A model generated the notes under the pieces. That model was not told where the DNA came from. It ran no database searches and saw only the letters and a program-made list of their open reading frames with translations. Shown piece after piece: positions 1 to 5,109 of a stretch of 5,109 nucleotides of DNA. The DNA lies in NCBI GenBank assembly GCA_050114795.1, contig JASFRS010000176.1:1-5109 (forward strand). Direction: 5' to 3'. The translations under genes and the position numbers were made by a program. Every line of letters begins with the position of its first letter. The first letter of the stretch is position 1. The DNA is from JASFRS01 sp050114795 (lineage in GTDB: Bacteria; Pseudomonadota; Alphaproteobacteria; Sphingomonadales; CAKZYD01).

Positions 1-1398
1 GCAGTTGCTAAATTAATTTGTAAGCGCGAGAAGACCGGGACGGCTCATATCCTTGTCGGTCCTGGTAATAATGGTGGTGATGGTTTTGTTATTGCTCGCC
101 TTCTCGAAAAAGAAGGGTGGGCAGTCAAAGTCAAATCTTTAGTCAAATTAAGTGCTTTTAAAGGTGATGCCAAACTTATGGCAGAGGAATGGCGGGGGGA
201 AACACTTGATGCATCTCAGGCCGATTTCACGGGGGTGGATGTTATCATTGACGCACTTTTCGGTGTGGGGCTTACCCGCGCGCTAGAAGGTCGTGCTGAA
301 CAACTTGTCAATGCGGCAAACGCTGCGCATGCCTTACGTATCGCCGTGGATATTCCCTCAGGCGTTGAAGGTAATAGTGGCAGAATCCATGGGTCTGCGT
401 TTAAGGCCGATATCTGTGTCAGCTTTGCCGCATTAAAACCGGGCCACTTATTATATCCAGGGCGGACATATTGTGGGGAGACCTTAGTCGCAGATATTGG
501 TATCTCGCCAGCAGTTTCGAAGGAATGGCTGCCAAAAATCTATTGGAATCACCCCTTTCTCTTTCAAGGGCTTTTAAACCCTAAAGAAGATATGGCGCAT
601 AAATATAACTACGGCCATGGCTTGGTCGTGGGTGGACATAAATGGGCATCAGGCGCATCTCGTTTATGCGCTGACGCGGCCCTACGTATAGGTGCGGGCC
701 TTATAACTCTTCTGGCGCGGGAGGAGGATTGTGATGTCTATGCCGCGCATCTCACCAGCGTCATGTTGAAACCCTTCACTACTGCCTCAGACATAATCGC
801 TTTTTTTGAAGAGCGGCGCGCAAGTGCTTTATGTATCGGCCCGGGCGCGGGGGTAACGAAAGATACGGCTGAAATTGTCATGCAAGCATTGGGGACAGGA
901 AAACCAATTGTATTGGATGCCGATGCTTTGACTGTTTTTAAAGAGAACCCGGAGAAATTATTTAACAAAATCGACGGCCCTGTGGTGCTGACACCGCATG
1001 AAGGTGAATTTAAACGCCTGTTCCCGGACCTTCAAACCGGTTCAAAGGTTGAAAGAGCACAAGCCGCAGCGAAACGCTCACAAGCCGTAATTATTTTAAA
1101 AGGCCCGGACACAGTTATTGCAGCACCTGACGGATGTGCTGTTATCAATCGCAACGGCTCTGCAAATTTAGCGACCGCAGGTTCTGGAGATGTGCTGTCA
1201 GGCCTTGTCTTAGGCTTATTATGTCGCTCGCTACCTGCGTTTGAAGCTGCTTGTGCAGCGGTCTGGCTGCATGGAGAAATAGGCGCTTTGGCAGGTGAAG
1301 GATTGATTGCCGAGGATATGGGTTTTTATGTTTCTGATGCACTTCTTTATCTCTCCACTATTGCTTTGCCCGCAGGCTATGATATAGGGGCGCGTTAA
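1..1398 (+). CDS. nnr: Bifunctional NAD(P)H-hydrate epimerase / ADP- (or ATP-)dependent NAD(P)H-hydrate dehydratase, 5' partial
   Basis: This cytosolic metabolite-repair enzyme acts on NADHX and NADPHX, the damaged hydrates of NAD(P)H. The N-terminal half interconverts the R and S epimers; the C-terminal half dehydrates the S form using a nucleotide. The frame is open from base 1 with no start, and 465 residues are visible (numbered from base 1). The YjeF-N domain covers about 1-180, with GPGNNGGDG at 20-28, DALFGVGL at 84-91 and AVDIPSG at 115-121. The ribokinase-like dehydratase domain covers about 200-460: VVGG at 209-212, AALRIGAGL at 226-234, GPGAG at 280-284, LDADAL at 305-310, TPHEGEF at 331-337, LKGPD at 367-371 and the nucleotide-binding, catalytic loop ATAGSGDVLSG at 391-401 with Asp397. 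In E. coli (about 515 aa) the glycine-rich motif sits near residue 60, so roughly 40-50 residues are missing upstream. The internal ATG at 178 is not the start because it would delete that motif. No frameshift is seen. Confidence 0.96.
   Translation, partial: AVAKLICKREKTGTAHILVGPGNNGGDGFVIARLLEKEGWAVKVKSLVKLSAFKGDAKLMAEEWRGETLDASQADFTGVDVIIDALFGVGLTRALEGRAEQLVNAANAAHALRIAVDIPSGVEGNSGRIHGSAFKADICVSFAALKPGHLLYPGRTYCGETLVADIGISPAVSKEWLPKIYWNHPFLFQGLLNPKEDMAHKYNYGHGLVVGGHKWASGASRLCADAALRIGAGLITLLAREEDCDVYAAHLTSVMLKPFTTASDIIAFFEERRASALCIGPGAGVTKDTAEIVMQALGTGKPIVLDADALTVFKENPEKLFNKIDGPVVLTPHEGEFKRLFPDLQTGSKVERAQAAAKRSQAVIILKGPDTVIAAPDGCAVINRNGSANLATAGSGDVLSGLVLGLLCRSLPAFEAACAAVWLHGEIGALAGEGLIAEDMGFYVSDALLYLSTIALPAGYDIGAR
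1361..1388 (+). promoter_or_regulatory. Weak candidate promoter for tRNA-Leu (and possibly tig)
   Basis: TTGCTT (1361-1366) and TATAGG (1383-1388) are separated by 16 bases, inside the last codons of nnr. They match the vegetative consensus in 3 of 6 and 4 of 6 positions. A start around 1395 would give a leader of about 75 bases before the tRNA, containing both small hairpins of the spacer. It is the best-spaced pair I could find upstream of the tRNA, but it is poor, and readthrough from nnr is an equal alternative. Confidence 0.2.
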
Positions 1399-1407
1399 GT
1401 TCCTATG

Positions 1408-1428
1408 GATGGGCAAAAGAAGCCCGTC
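1408..1428 (+). terminator. Stem-loop just after nnr, weak terminator candidate
   Basis: GATGGGC (1408-1414) pairs with GCCCGTC (1422-1428) through seven pairs, one a G-U, around the loop AAAAGAA. It begins ten bases after the nnr stop codon. No T-run follows (the next bases are ATTGGTC), so strong intrinsic termination is unlikely; it may be a 3'-end stabiliser or a weak attenuator. Confidence 0.3.
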
Positions 1429-1441
1429 ATTGGTCATGAGC

Positions 1442-1466
1442 GAATGAAGACAAAATGACTTCATTC
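1442..1466 (+). repeat. Perfect 8-bp inverted repeat abutting the tRNA 5' end
   Basis: GAATGAAG (1442-1449) and CTTCATTC (1459-1466) are exact reverse complements around a 9-base A-rich spacer. The right arm ends three bases before the first base of the tRNA. In a longer precursor transcript this would fold as a leader hairpin beside the RNase P cut site. It has no following T-run, so it is not a typical terminator. The pairing is seen directly; the role in processing is inference. Confidence 0.45.
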
Positions 1467-1469
1467 AGT

Positions 1470-1554
1470 GCGGGTGTGGCGGAACTGGTAGACGCGCTGG
1501 TTTTAGGTACCAGTGTCTTACGACGTGGGGGTTCGAGTCCCTCCACCCGCACCA
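1470..1554 (+). tRNA. tRNA-Leu, anticodon UAG
   Basis: This is a complete class II tRNA of 85 bases. The acceptor arm GCGGGTG (1470-1476) pairs fully with CACCCGC (1544-1550), followed by discriminator A1551 and a genome-encoded CCA (1552-1554). The anticodon stem CTGGT (1497-1501) and ACCAG (1509-1513) encloses the loop TTTAGGT, giving anticodon TAG at 1504-1506, which reads CUA and, with wobble, other CUN leucine codons. The long variable arm (about 1514-1526, stem GTC/GAC) is typical of tRNA-Leu. The T arm is GGGGG (1527-1531), loop TTCGAGT and CCCTC (1539-1543), with one G-U pair. It lies 71 bases after nnr and 69 bases before tig. tRNA genes are common integration targets, but no duplicated 3' end or integrase is visible here. 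Confidence 0.97.
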
Positions 1555-1623
1555 AGTTTTTTAAGAGTTGGGCCGCCTGAATGTCGGCTCAAGAAATAAG
1601 CAGAACACGGAAAAGAACGGTCC
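1555..1623 (+). promoter_or_regulatory. tig leader: T6 tract, small hairpin and Shine-Dalgarno
   Basis: Directly after the tRNA CCA come AG and six T (1557-1562). The acceptor and T arms of the tRNA followed by a U-run could cause partial termination or mark a processing site. A six-pair stem, GGGCCG (1570-1575) with CGGCTC (1585-1590) including one G-U, follows. GGAAAAG (1609-1615), eight bases before the ATG, is the likely ribosome binding site. An in-frame TAA at 1597-1599 leaves ATG 1624 as the only sensible tig start. I see no convincing promoter in this spacer, so tig may be transcribed from upstream of the tRNA. Confidence 0.45.
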
Positions 1624-3117
1624 ATGCAGATCACCGAAGTTACCAATGAAGGTTTGAAACGCGAATTCGCTATCAAAGTTGAAGCTTCCGAGCTGGAACA
1701 GCGGATGAATACGGTTGTTGGGGAGTTGAAGGACCGCATGCGGTTGCCGGGCTTCCGCCCTGGCAAAGTACCACCTAGCCTGATCCGGAAAATGCACGGT
1801 GAAGCTATCCGTGCACAAGTGATCCAGGAAGCTGTGAACGAAAATACACAGAAACTTCTGGAAGAGAAAAAGCTCCGTCCGGCTTTTCAACCGGATGTTG
1901 AAGTGACCAAAGATGAAGAAGAAGGCGATCTTGAATATAAGATCGCGCTTGAAATTCTTCCAGAAATTAAAGCGCCTGACTTTGCCAAGCTGAAACTGGA
2001 GCGTCTCGTAGCAGAAGTTGCGGACGAGCAGGTTGATGAAGCTTTGGAGAAGCTGGCTGAACAGCAAAAAAGCTTCAAAACGGCTGCGAAAACCAAAAAA
2101 GCGGCTAATGGTGACGCCGTTGTGATCGATTTTCTTGGTAAAATCGATGGTGAAGCCTTTGAGGGTGGGGCCGGTGAACAATTCCAGTTGGAGCTTGGCT
2201 CAGGCATGTTCATCCCTGGCTTTGAAGAAAAGCTGGTTGGTGTGAAGACAGGCGATGAGCTTGAGGTTTCCGTACCTTTCCCTAAAGATTATCACGCTGA
2301 TGAGTTAGCCGGTAAAGACGCGACCTTTGAAGTTAAGGTTCATGAAGTTAAAACCGTTGTTGAAACAAAAGTAGACGACGATCTGGCTAAAAACCTCGGC
2401 CTTGAAGATTTAGCCGCTTTACGGAAACTCATGGTTGAACGCATTGAGCGTGAACATGAAGGCATGTCCCGCACGAATCTGAAACGCCGTTTGCTTGACG
2501 CTTTGGCTGAAGATGCTGACTTTGAAGTTCCTGCCACGATGGTTGATGCTGAATATCAACAAATCTGGAACACATTGCTGCAACAAGTTGAAGAGGATGA
2601 GCGCAAAGATCTGGAAGGCGATGAGAAAGAACAAGCGGAATACCGCTCTATCGCCGAACGTCGCGTGCGCTTAGGTCTGTTGCTCGCAGAAGTTGGCCAA
2701 GACAACAAAATCGAAGTTCAAAATGATGAGCTCAATCGCTTGATCATGGATGAAGCACGCCGCTTCCCGGGTCAAGAACAGCAGGTCTTTGAATTCTATC
2801 AAAAGAACCCCAATGCCATGGCACAATTGCGGGCCCCTCTTTATGAAGACAAAGTTGTCGACTTCATCCTTGAACTGGCGACAGTGACGGACAAGAAAGT
2901 CTCTCGTTCTGACCTTGAGGCTATTCTGACTGAAGAGGAAGAAGAAGCCGAAAAGCCGGCTAAAAAGGCGAAAAAGCCTGCAGCTAAGAAAAAAGCACCT
3001 GCTAAGAAAGCTGAGCCTAAAAAAGCCGCTGCTGAAAAGAAAGCGCCGGCCAAGAAGGCTGCTGCTAAAAAGCCGGCAGCTAAAAAGACTGCAAAAAAGG
3101 CTGCTGATAAGGCCTGA
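1624..3117 (+). CDS. tig: Trigger factor, ribosome-associated chaperone and peptidyl-prolyl isomerase, with Lys/Ala-rich C-terminal tail
   Basis: Trigger factor docks on the ribosome beside the tunnel exit, shields nascent chains and catalyses prolyl isomerisation. The protein has 497 residues, against 432 in E. coli. The ribosome-binding domain is about 1-118, with signature GFRPGKVP at 43-50, the same position as in E. coli. The FKBP-type PPIase domain is about 163-243 (GDAVVIDF 163-170, FEGG 179-182, IPGFE 197-201, FPKDYHADELAGK 219-231). The helical chaperone domain runs from about 245 to 430 and ends with a helix near VDFILELATV (412-421), where the E. coli protein nearly ends. The extra C-terminus starts with an acidic block, E437-E443, and then flips to a 54-residue stretch (444-497) of 23 Lys, 21 Ala and 6 Pro. 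The start is fixed by an upstream in-frame TAA and a Shine-Dalgarno. It is followed by clpP after 83 bases. Identity is certain; the tail's function is unknown to me. Confidence 0.98.
   Translation: MQITEVTNEGLKREFAIKVEASELEQRMNTVVGELKDRMRLPGFRPGKVPPSLIRKMHGEAIRAQVIQEAVNENTQKLLEEKKLRPAFQPDVEVTKDEEEGDLEYKIALEILPEIKAPDFAKLKLERLVAEVADEQVDEALEKLAEQQKSFKTAAKTKKAANGDAVVIDFLGKIDGEAFEGGAGEQFQLELGSGMFIPGFEEKLVGVKTGDELEVSVPFPKDYHADELAGKDATFEVKVHEVKTVVETKVDDDLAKNLGLEDLAALRKLMVERIEREHEGMSRTNLKRRLLDALAEDADFEVPATMVDAEYQQIWNTLLQQVEEDERKDLEGDEKEQAEYRSIAERRVRLGLLLAEVGQDNKIEVQNDELNRLIMDEARRFPGQEQQVFEFYQKNPNAMAQLRAPLYEDKVVDFILELATVTDKKVSRSDLEAILTEEEEEAEKPAKKAKKPAAKKKAPAKKAEPKKAAAEKKAPAKKAAAKKPAAKKTAKKAADKA
2932..3114 (+). 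repeat. Low-complexity Lys/Ala/Pro tail region of tig with a 16-residue repeat
   Basis: These codons specify residues 437-497 of trigger factor. Residues 454-469 and 470-485 align without gaps as two tandem 16-residue units matching at 12 of 16 positions, with the core KKAPAKKA in both. KKPAAKK also occurs at 450-456 and 482-488. At the DNA level 2971-2990 and 3067-3086 agree at 18 of 20 bases, but synonymous codons vary elsewhere (AAA/AAG, GCT/GCA/GCC/GCG). The repeat is therefore either old or maintained at protein level. The style resembles histone H1-like bacterial tails. Confidence 0.7.
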
Positions 3118-3132
3118 TTTTTCAATTGAATT

Positions 3133-3163
3133 GCGCGTGTGCTTGATTGATATCACCACGCGC
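3133..3163 (+). repeat. GC-rich inverted repeat between tig and clpP
   Basis: GCGCGTG (3133-3139) and CACGCGC (3157-3163) form a perfect 7-bp inverted repeat with a 17-base AT-richer spacer. It starts 15 bases after the tig stop codon. No T-run follows the right arm, so a classic tig terminator is doubtful. The arms flank and overlap the putative clpP promoter, so an operator is possible; an RNA stem at the tig 3' end is the alternative. Confidence 0.45.
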
Positions 3164-3170
3164 GCATATA
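3142..3170 (+). promoter_or_regulatory. Putative heat-shock (RpoH/sigma-32-type) promoter for clpP
   Basis: CTTGAT (3142-3147) is followed after 14 bases by GCGCATATA (3162-3170). The sigma-32 consensus is CTTGAA, 13-15 bases, then CCCCATNTA; here the -35 matches at 5 of 6 positions and the -10 keeps CATNTA intact. Transcription would start near 3177, giving a leader of about 24 bases that contains the clpP Shine-Dalgarno. A vegetative reading of the same DNA is also possible: TTGATT (3143-3148), 18 bases, TATATA (3167-3172). Heat-shock control of clpP is well known in E. coli. The assignment is from motif match and location only. Confidence 0.5.
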
Positions 3171-3188
3171 TAGTCCTTGAACTTTTTT

Positions 3189-3194
3189 AAAGGA
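3189..3194 (+). promoter_or_regulatory. Shine-Dalgarno of clpP
   Basis: AAAGGA lies six bases before ATG 3201. An in-frame TAG at 3195-3197, between this site and the ATG, excludes any earlier start, so the clpP N-terminus is well fixed. Confidence 0.8.
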
Positions 3195-3200
3195 TAGAGA

Positions 3201-3824
3201 ATGGCCGACCTTATCGACACGATTCACAATCAATTGGTTCCCGTTGTTATTGAACAGACTAACCGTGGTGAACGGTCATTTGACATTTTCTCCCGCCTGC
3301 TGCGTGAGCGGATTGTCTTTGTTTCAGGGCAGGTGGAAGATGGCATGGCGAGCCTTGTCGTTGCACAGCTTTTGCACTTGGAAGCTGAAAATCCGAAAAA
3401 AGACATTGCTATGTACATTAATTCCCCTGGCGGCGTTGTAACGTCAGGCTTGGCAATTTATGACACTATGCAATATATACGTCCCAAAGTGGCAACAGTT
3501 TGTATTGGTCAGGCTGCCAGCATGGGGTCGCTGCTTTTAGCGGCAGGAGCGCCTGGAATGCGCTTTTGTACGCCGAATGCCCGGGTTATGATTCACCAAC
3601 CCTCAGGTGGCTTCCAAGGTCAGGCCAGCGATATTGAAATCCACGCCCGTGAGGTTTTGAAGATTCGCGAACGTTTGAACAATATATATGTCAAACATAC
3701 AGGCACGGAATTAGCCAAAGTTGAAGCTGCGATGGAGCGAGACAATTTCATGTCTCCTGATGAGGCTAAAGCTTTTGGAATCATTGATGAGGTATATGAG
3801 AAACGCCCTGATGACGGCAAATAA
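3201..3824 (+). CDS. clpP: ATP-dependent Clp protease proteolytic subunit ClpP
   Basis: ClpP is a serine peptidase that assembles as two stacked heptameric rings and degrades proteins unfolded by ClpX or ClpA in the cytosol. The 207-residue product is full length. The catalytic triad is intact: Ser107 in GQAASMGS (103-110), His132 in MIHQPSGG (130-137) and Asp181 in ERDNFMS (179-185). The intervals of 25 and 49 residues equal those of E. coli ClpP. YINSPGG (72-78) forms the oxyanion-hole region. The segment LVPVVIEQTNRGERSFDIFSRLL (12-34) matches the mature N-terminus and axial loop; mature-numbering equivalence puts about ten residues in a self-removed propeptide, slightly shorter than the 14 in E. 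coli. It is followed by a hairpin and then clpX, its partner unfoldase, 257 bases later. No missing or unusual key residue is seen. Confidence 0.99.
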   Translation: MADLIDTIHNQLVPVVIEQTNRGERSFDIFSRLLRERIVFVSGQVEDGMASLVVAQLLHLEAENPKKDIAMYINSPGGVVTSGLAIYDTMQYIRPKVATVCIGQAASMGSLLLAAGAPGMRFCTPNARVMIHQPSGGFQGQASDIEIHAREVLKIRERLNNIYVKHTGTELAKVEAAMERDNFMSPDEAKAFGIIDEVYEKRPDDGK

Positions 3825-3846
3825 GCCGAATATATGGATGTAAGTA

Positions 3847-3876
3847 AACAGGGCGGTCTTTTCAGGTCGCCCTGTT
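3847..3876 (+). terminator. Strong hairpin after clpP, probable terminator or attenuator
   Basis: AACAGGGCG (3847-3855) pairs perfectly with CGCCCTGTT (3868-3876). Three more inner pairs, two of them G-U, bring the stem to 12 pairs around the loop TTTTCA. It begins 22 bases after the clpP stop codon, the expected place for a terminator. The bases after the stem, CCTATAATTG, are not a U-run, so termination may be partial or the structure may protect the clpP mRNA 3' end. Confidence 0.5.
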
Positions 3877-3965
3877 CCTATAATTGCCATGAAGTTCAAT
3901 TAATCAAATATTGAGCAGAATGGGTTAAAGTTGCATCAAAGGTCGTTTTGGGTGGTGAATAGGCG

Positions 3966-3973
3966 TTTTTTTT
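3966..3973 (+). other. T8 tract in the clpP-clpX gap
   Basis: Eight consecutive T lie between GGCG and GCC, about 108 bases before the clpX start. I find no convincing stem immediately before it; GGC/GCC flanking the run is only three pairs. It could be a weak termination or pause signal, or a bent AT-rich element, and is also a site prone to length change. Confidence 0.3.
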
Positions 3974-3994
3974 GCCATTTAAGCCATAAGAGCG

Positions 3995-4024
3995 TTGTCG
4001 GATCGATATTCATGCGATTAGGAT
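3995..4024 (+). promoter_or_regulatory. Candidate vegetative promoter for clpX
   Basis: TTGTCG (3995-4000) and TAGGAT (4019-4024) are separated by 18 bases and each matches the housekeeping consensus at 4 of 6 positions. A start near 4031 would leave a leader of about 50 bases containing the small hairpin and the Shine-Dalgarno. The 257-base gap and the hairpin behind clpP make a separate clpX promoter likely, but this exact site is a guess among AT-rich alternatives. Confidence 0.3.
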
Positions 4025-4045
4025 AGAGGGCGGCGCGCATAAAGG

Positions 4046-4060
4046 CCGGTTTACAACCGG
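4046..4060 (+). promoter_or_regulatory. Small perfect hairpin in the clpX leader
   Basis: CCGGTT (4046-4051) and AACCGG (4055-4060) are exact reverse complements around a three-base loop TAC. The stem ends ten bases before the clpX Shine-Dalgarno GAGG (4071-4074). It does not mask that site, so it may stabilise the mRNA 5' end or be a protein-binding palindrome. Confidence 0.4.
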
Positions 4061-4070
4061 TAGCAGGATT

Positions 4071-4081
4071 GAGGATTGGGA
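4071..4081 (+). promoter_or_regulatory. Shine-Dalgarno fixing the clpX start
   Basis: GAGG at 4071-4074 lies seven bases before ATG 4082. An in-frame TGA at 4070-4072 overlaps this site, leaving only a TTG at 4076 as an alternative, so ATG 4082 is the start. Confidence 0.75.
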
Positions 4082-5109
4082 ATGACCAAAGCAAGCGGCG
4101 GTGACTCAAAGAACACATTATATTGTTCTTTCTGTGGGAAAAGTCAGCATGAAGTCCGTAAGCTAATCGCCGGCCCCACGGTGTTTATTTGCGATGAATG
4201 CGTTGAGCTTTGTAACGATATCATTCGTGAAGAAACCAAGGGCTCTTTGGTAAAAGCGCAGGATGGTGTTCCGACACCAGGCGAAATCTGCGATGTTTTA
4301 AATGATTATGTGATCGGCCAGGGTAGGGCAAAACGTGTTCTTTCTGTTGCCGTACACAATCATTATAAGCGCTTAAATCATGCTGCCAAAAACAATGACG
4401 TTGAATTGGCAAAGTCGAATATTCTCCTGATTGGCCCGACCGGTTGCGGTAAAACGCTTCTGGCGCAAACTTTAGCACGCATTTTGGACGTGCCATTCAC
4501 AATGGCTGATGCCACCACATTAACCGAAGCCGGTTATGTGGGTGAGGATGTTGAGAATATCATTCTGAAACTCTTGCAGGCTGCTGATTATAATGTAGAA
4601 CGTGCACAGCGTGGCATTGTCTATATTGATGAGGTCGATAAGGTCAGCCGTAAATCTGATAATCCCTCAATCACACGGGATGTTTCTGGTGAGGGCGTTC
4701 AACAGGCCCTGTTGAAAATCATGGAAGGTACGGTTGCCAGCGTCCCGCCACAAGGTGGACGGAAACATCCGCAACAGGAATTCCTGCAGGTGGACACAAC
4801 TAATATTCTGTTTATCTGCGGTGGTGCTTTCGCCGGACTAGAAAAGATTATTTCACAACGTATGCAAGGCAAGTCTCTGGGCTTTGGTGCAAAAGTAGAA
4901 GCGCCGGATGACCGTCGTACGGGTGAGATCTTTGCTCATACGGAACCAGAAGACTTGCTTAAATTCGGCCTTATTCCAGAATTCATTGGGCGCTTGCCGG
5001 TTATTGCCACATTGGATGATCTGGACGCGAGCGCGCTTATTGAAATTCTAACCAAGCCGAAAAATGCTTTGGTCAAGCAATATGAACGCCTGTTTGAAAT
5101 GGAAGACGC
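4082..5109 (+). CDS. clpX: ATP-dependent Clp protease ATP-binding subunit ClpX, 3' partial
   Basis: ClpX is a hexameric AAA+ unfoldase that recognises tagged or misfolded proteins and threads them into ClpP. The first 342 codons are visible, out of about 420 usual for the family. The N-terminal zinc-binding domain has Cys15, Cys18, Cys37 and Cys40. The AAA+ core shows Walker A GPTGCGKT (118-125), pore-1 loop GYVGED (151-156), Walker B with Asp183 and Glu184 in IVYIDEVDK (179-187), the RKH loop at 227-229 and the arginine finger Arg304 in FIGRLP (301-306). The ClpP-docking loop reads KSLGFGA (264-270), that is LGF rather than the IGF of E. coli; this is a conservative change at a position known to vary. 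The window stops inside the C-terminal part of the core, before the sensor-2 arginine. It follows clpP by 257 bases, in the usual order. Nothing suggests a defect. Confidence 0.98.
   Translation, partial: MTKASGGDSKNTLYCSFCGKSQHEVRKLIAGPTVFICDECVELCNDIIREETKGSLVKAQDGVPTPGEICDVLNDYVIGQGRAKRVLSVAVHNHYKRLNHAAKNNDVELAKSNILLIGPTGCGKTLLAQTLARILDVPFTMADATTLTEAGYVGEDVENIILKLLQAADYNVERAQRGIVYIDEVDKVSRKSDNPSITRDVSGEGVQQALLKIMEGTVASVPPQGGRKHPQQEFLQVDTTNILFICGGAFAGLEKIISQRMQGKSLGFGAKVEAPDDRRTGEIFAHTEPEDLLKFGLIPEFIGRLPVIATLDDLDASALIEILTKPKNALVKQYERLFEMED

Noticed and set aside
178..180. ATG as the start of nnr
   Set aside because: The same frame is open from base 1 and encodes the GPGNNGGDG motif of the epimerase domain upstream of this ATG, so the true start lies before the window.
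264..270. Possible loss of function in the conserved loops of the YjeF-N domain
   Set aside because: The frame through this segment encodes the expected DALFGVGL stretch, with no stop, frameshift or missing motif.
1470..1562. tRNA-Leu as an integration site for a mobile element
   Set aside because: No integrase, no partial duplicate of the tRNA 3' end and no composition shift are seen within the window; the flanking genes are conserved housekeeping genes.
1561..2181. Long open frame on the minus strand opposite the tRNA-tig junction and early tig
   Set aside because: It is antisense to a certain gene, has low-complexity Phe/Leu-rich translation with no recognisable motif, and would overlap the tig start; the same holds for the Ser/Phe/Leu-rich frames opposite the tig tail (2671-3159).
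3093..3099. In-frame A AAA AAG heptamer near the end of tig, like the dnaX -1 frameshift site
   Set aside because: A -1 shift would add only Gly-Cys and stop at 3105-3107, changing the last four residues. I see no clear stimulatory Shine-Dalgarno or downstream stem, and A-rich runs are expected in Lys/Ala codons.
3118..3200. CIRCE/HrcA operator upstream of clpP
   Set aside because: The TTAGCACTC/GAGTGCTAA arms are absent; the inverted repeat present has unrelated GCGCGTG arms.
3936..4118. Minus-strand 60-residue open frame across the clpP-clpX gap
   Set aside because: It overlaps the clpX start and leader, shows no ribosome site or family motif, and is better explained as chance.

Overview
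The window is an ordinary bacterial chromosomal segment carrying metabolite-repair and protein quality-control genes. All protein genes and the one RNA gene lie on the + strand. The order is nnr (bifunctional NAD(P)HX epimerase/dehydratase, 5' end outside the window), tRNA-Leu(UAG), tig (trigger factor), clpP, clpX (3' end outside the window). The tig-clpP-clpX order is widely conserved in Proteobacteria. A leucine tRNA directly before tig, a trigger factor with a Lys/Ala/Pro-rich C-terminal tail, and a short ClpP propeptide suggest an alphaproteobacterium with a genome of moderate to slightly low GC. That placement is inference from gene order and protein style; no genus can be named from the sequence alone.

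Layout: 1-1398 is nnr, open from the first base. 1399-1469 is a short spacer with two small inverted repeats, the second ending three bases before the tRNA. 1470-1554 is the class II tRNA-Leu with an encoded CCA end, followed by a six-T run. 1555-1623 is the tig leader. 1624-3117 is tig (497 aa), whose last 61 residues are a charge-biased extension. 3118-3200 holds a GC-rich inverted repeat and a likely heat-shock (RpoH/sigma-32-type) promoter ahead of clpP. 3201-3824 is clpP (207 aa, intact Ser-His-Asp triad). 3825-4081 is a 257-base gap with a strong hairpin, a T8 tract, a possible vegetative promoter and a small leader hairpin. 4082-5109 is clpX, the first 342 codons.

The genes join several stages of protein and cofactor maintenance. 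Trigger factor receives nascent chains at the ribosome exit tunnel. ClpX unfolds tagged or misfolded proteins and feeds them to the ClpP chamber. NNR repairs hydrated NAD(P)H, which forms spontaneously and faster under heat. The gaps between tig, clpP and clpX, each with its own candidate signals, suggest partly independent transcription rather than one tight operon.

I found no mobile element, CRISPR array, phage gene, toxin-antitoxin pair or unfamiliar gene, and I do not see a previously undescribed system here. The points most worth a second look are the histone H1-like tail on trigger factor, the putative heat-shock promoter embedded in an inverted repeat before clpP, and possible cotranscription of tRNA-Leu with tig.
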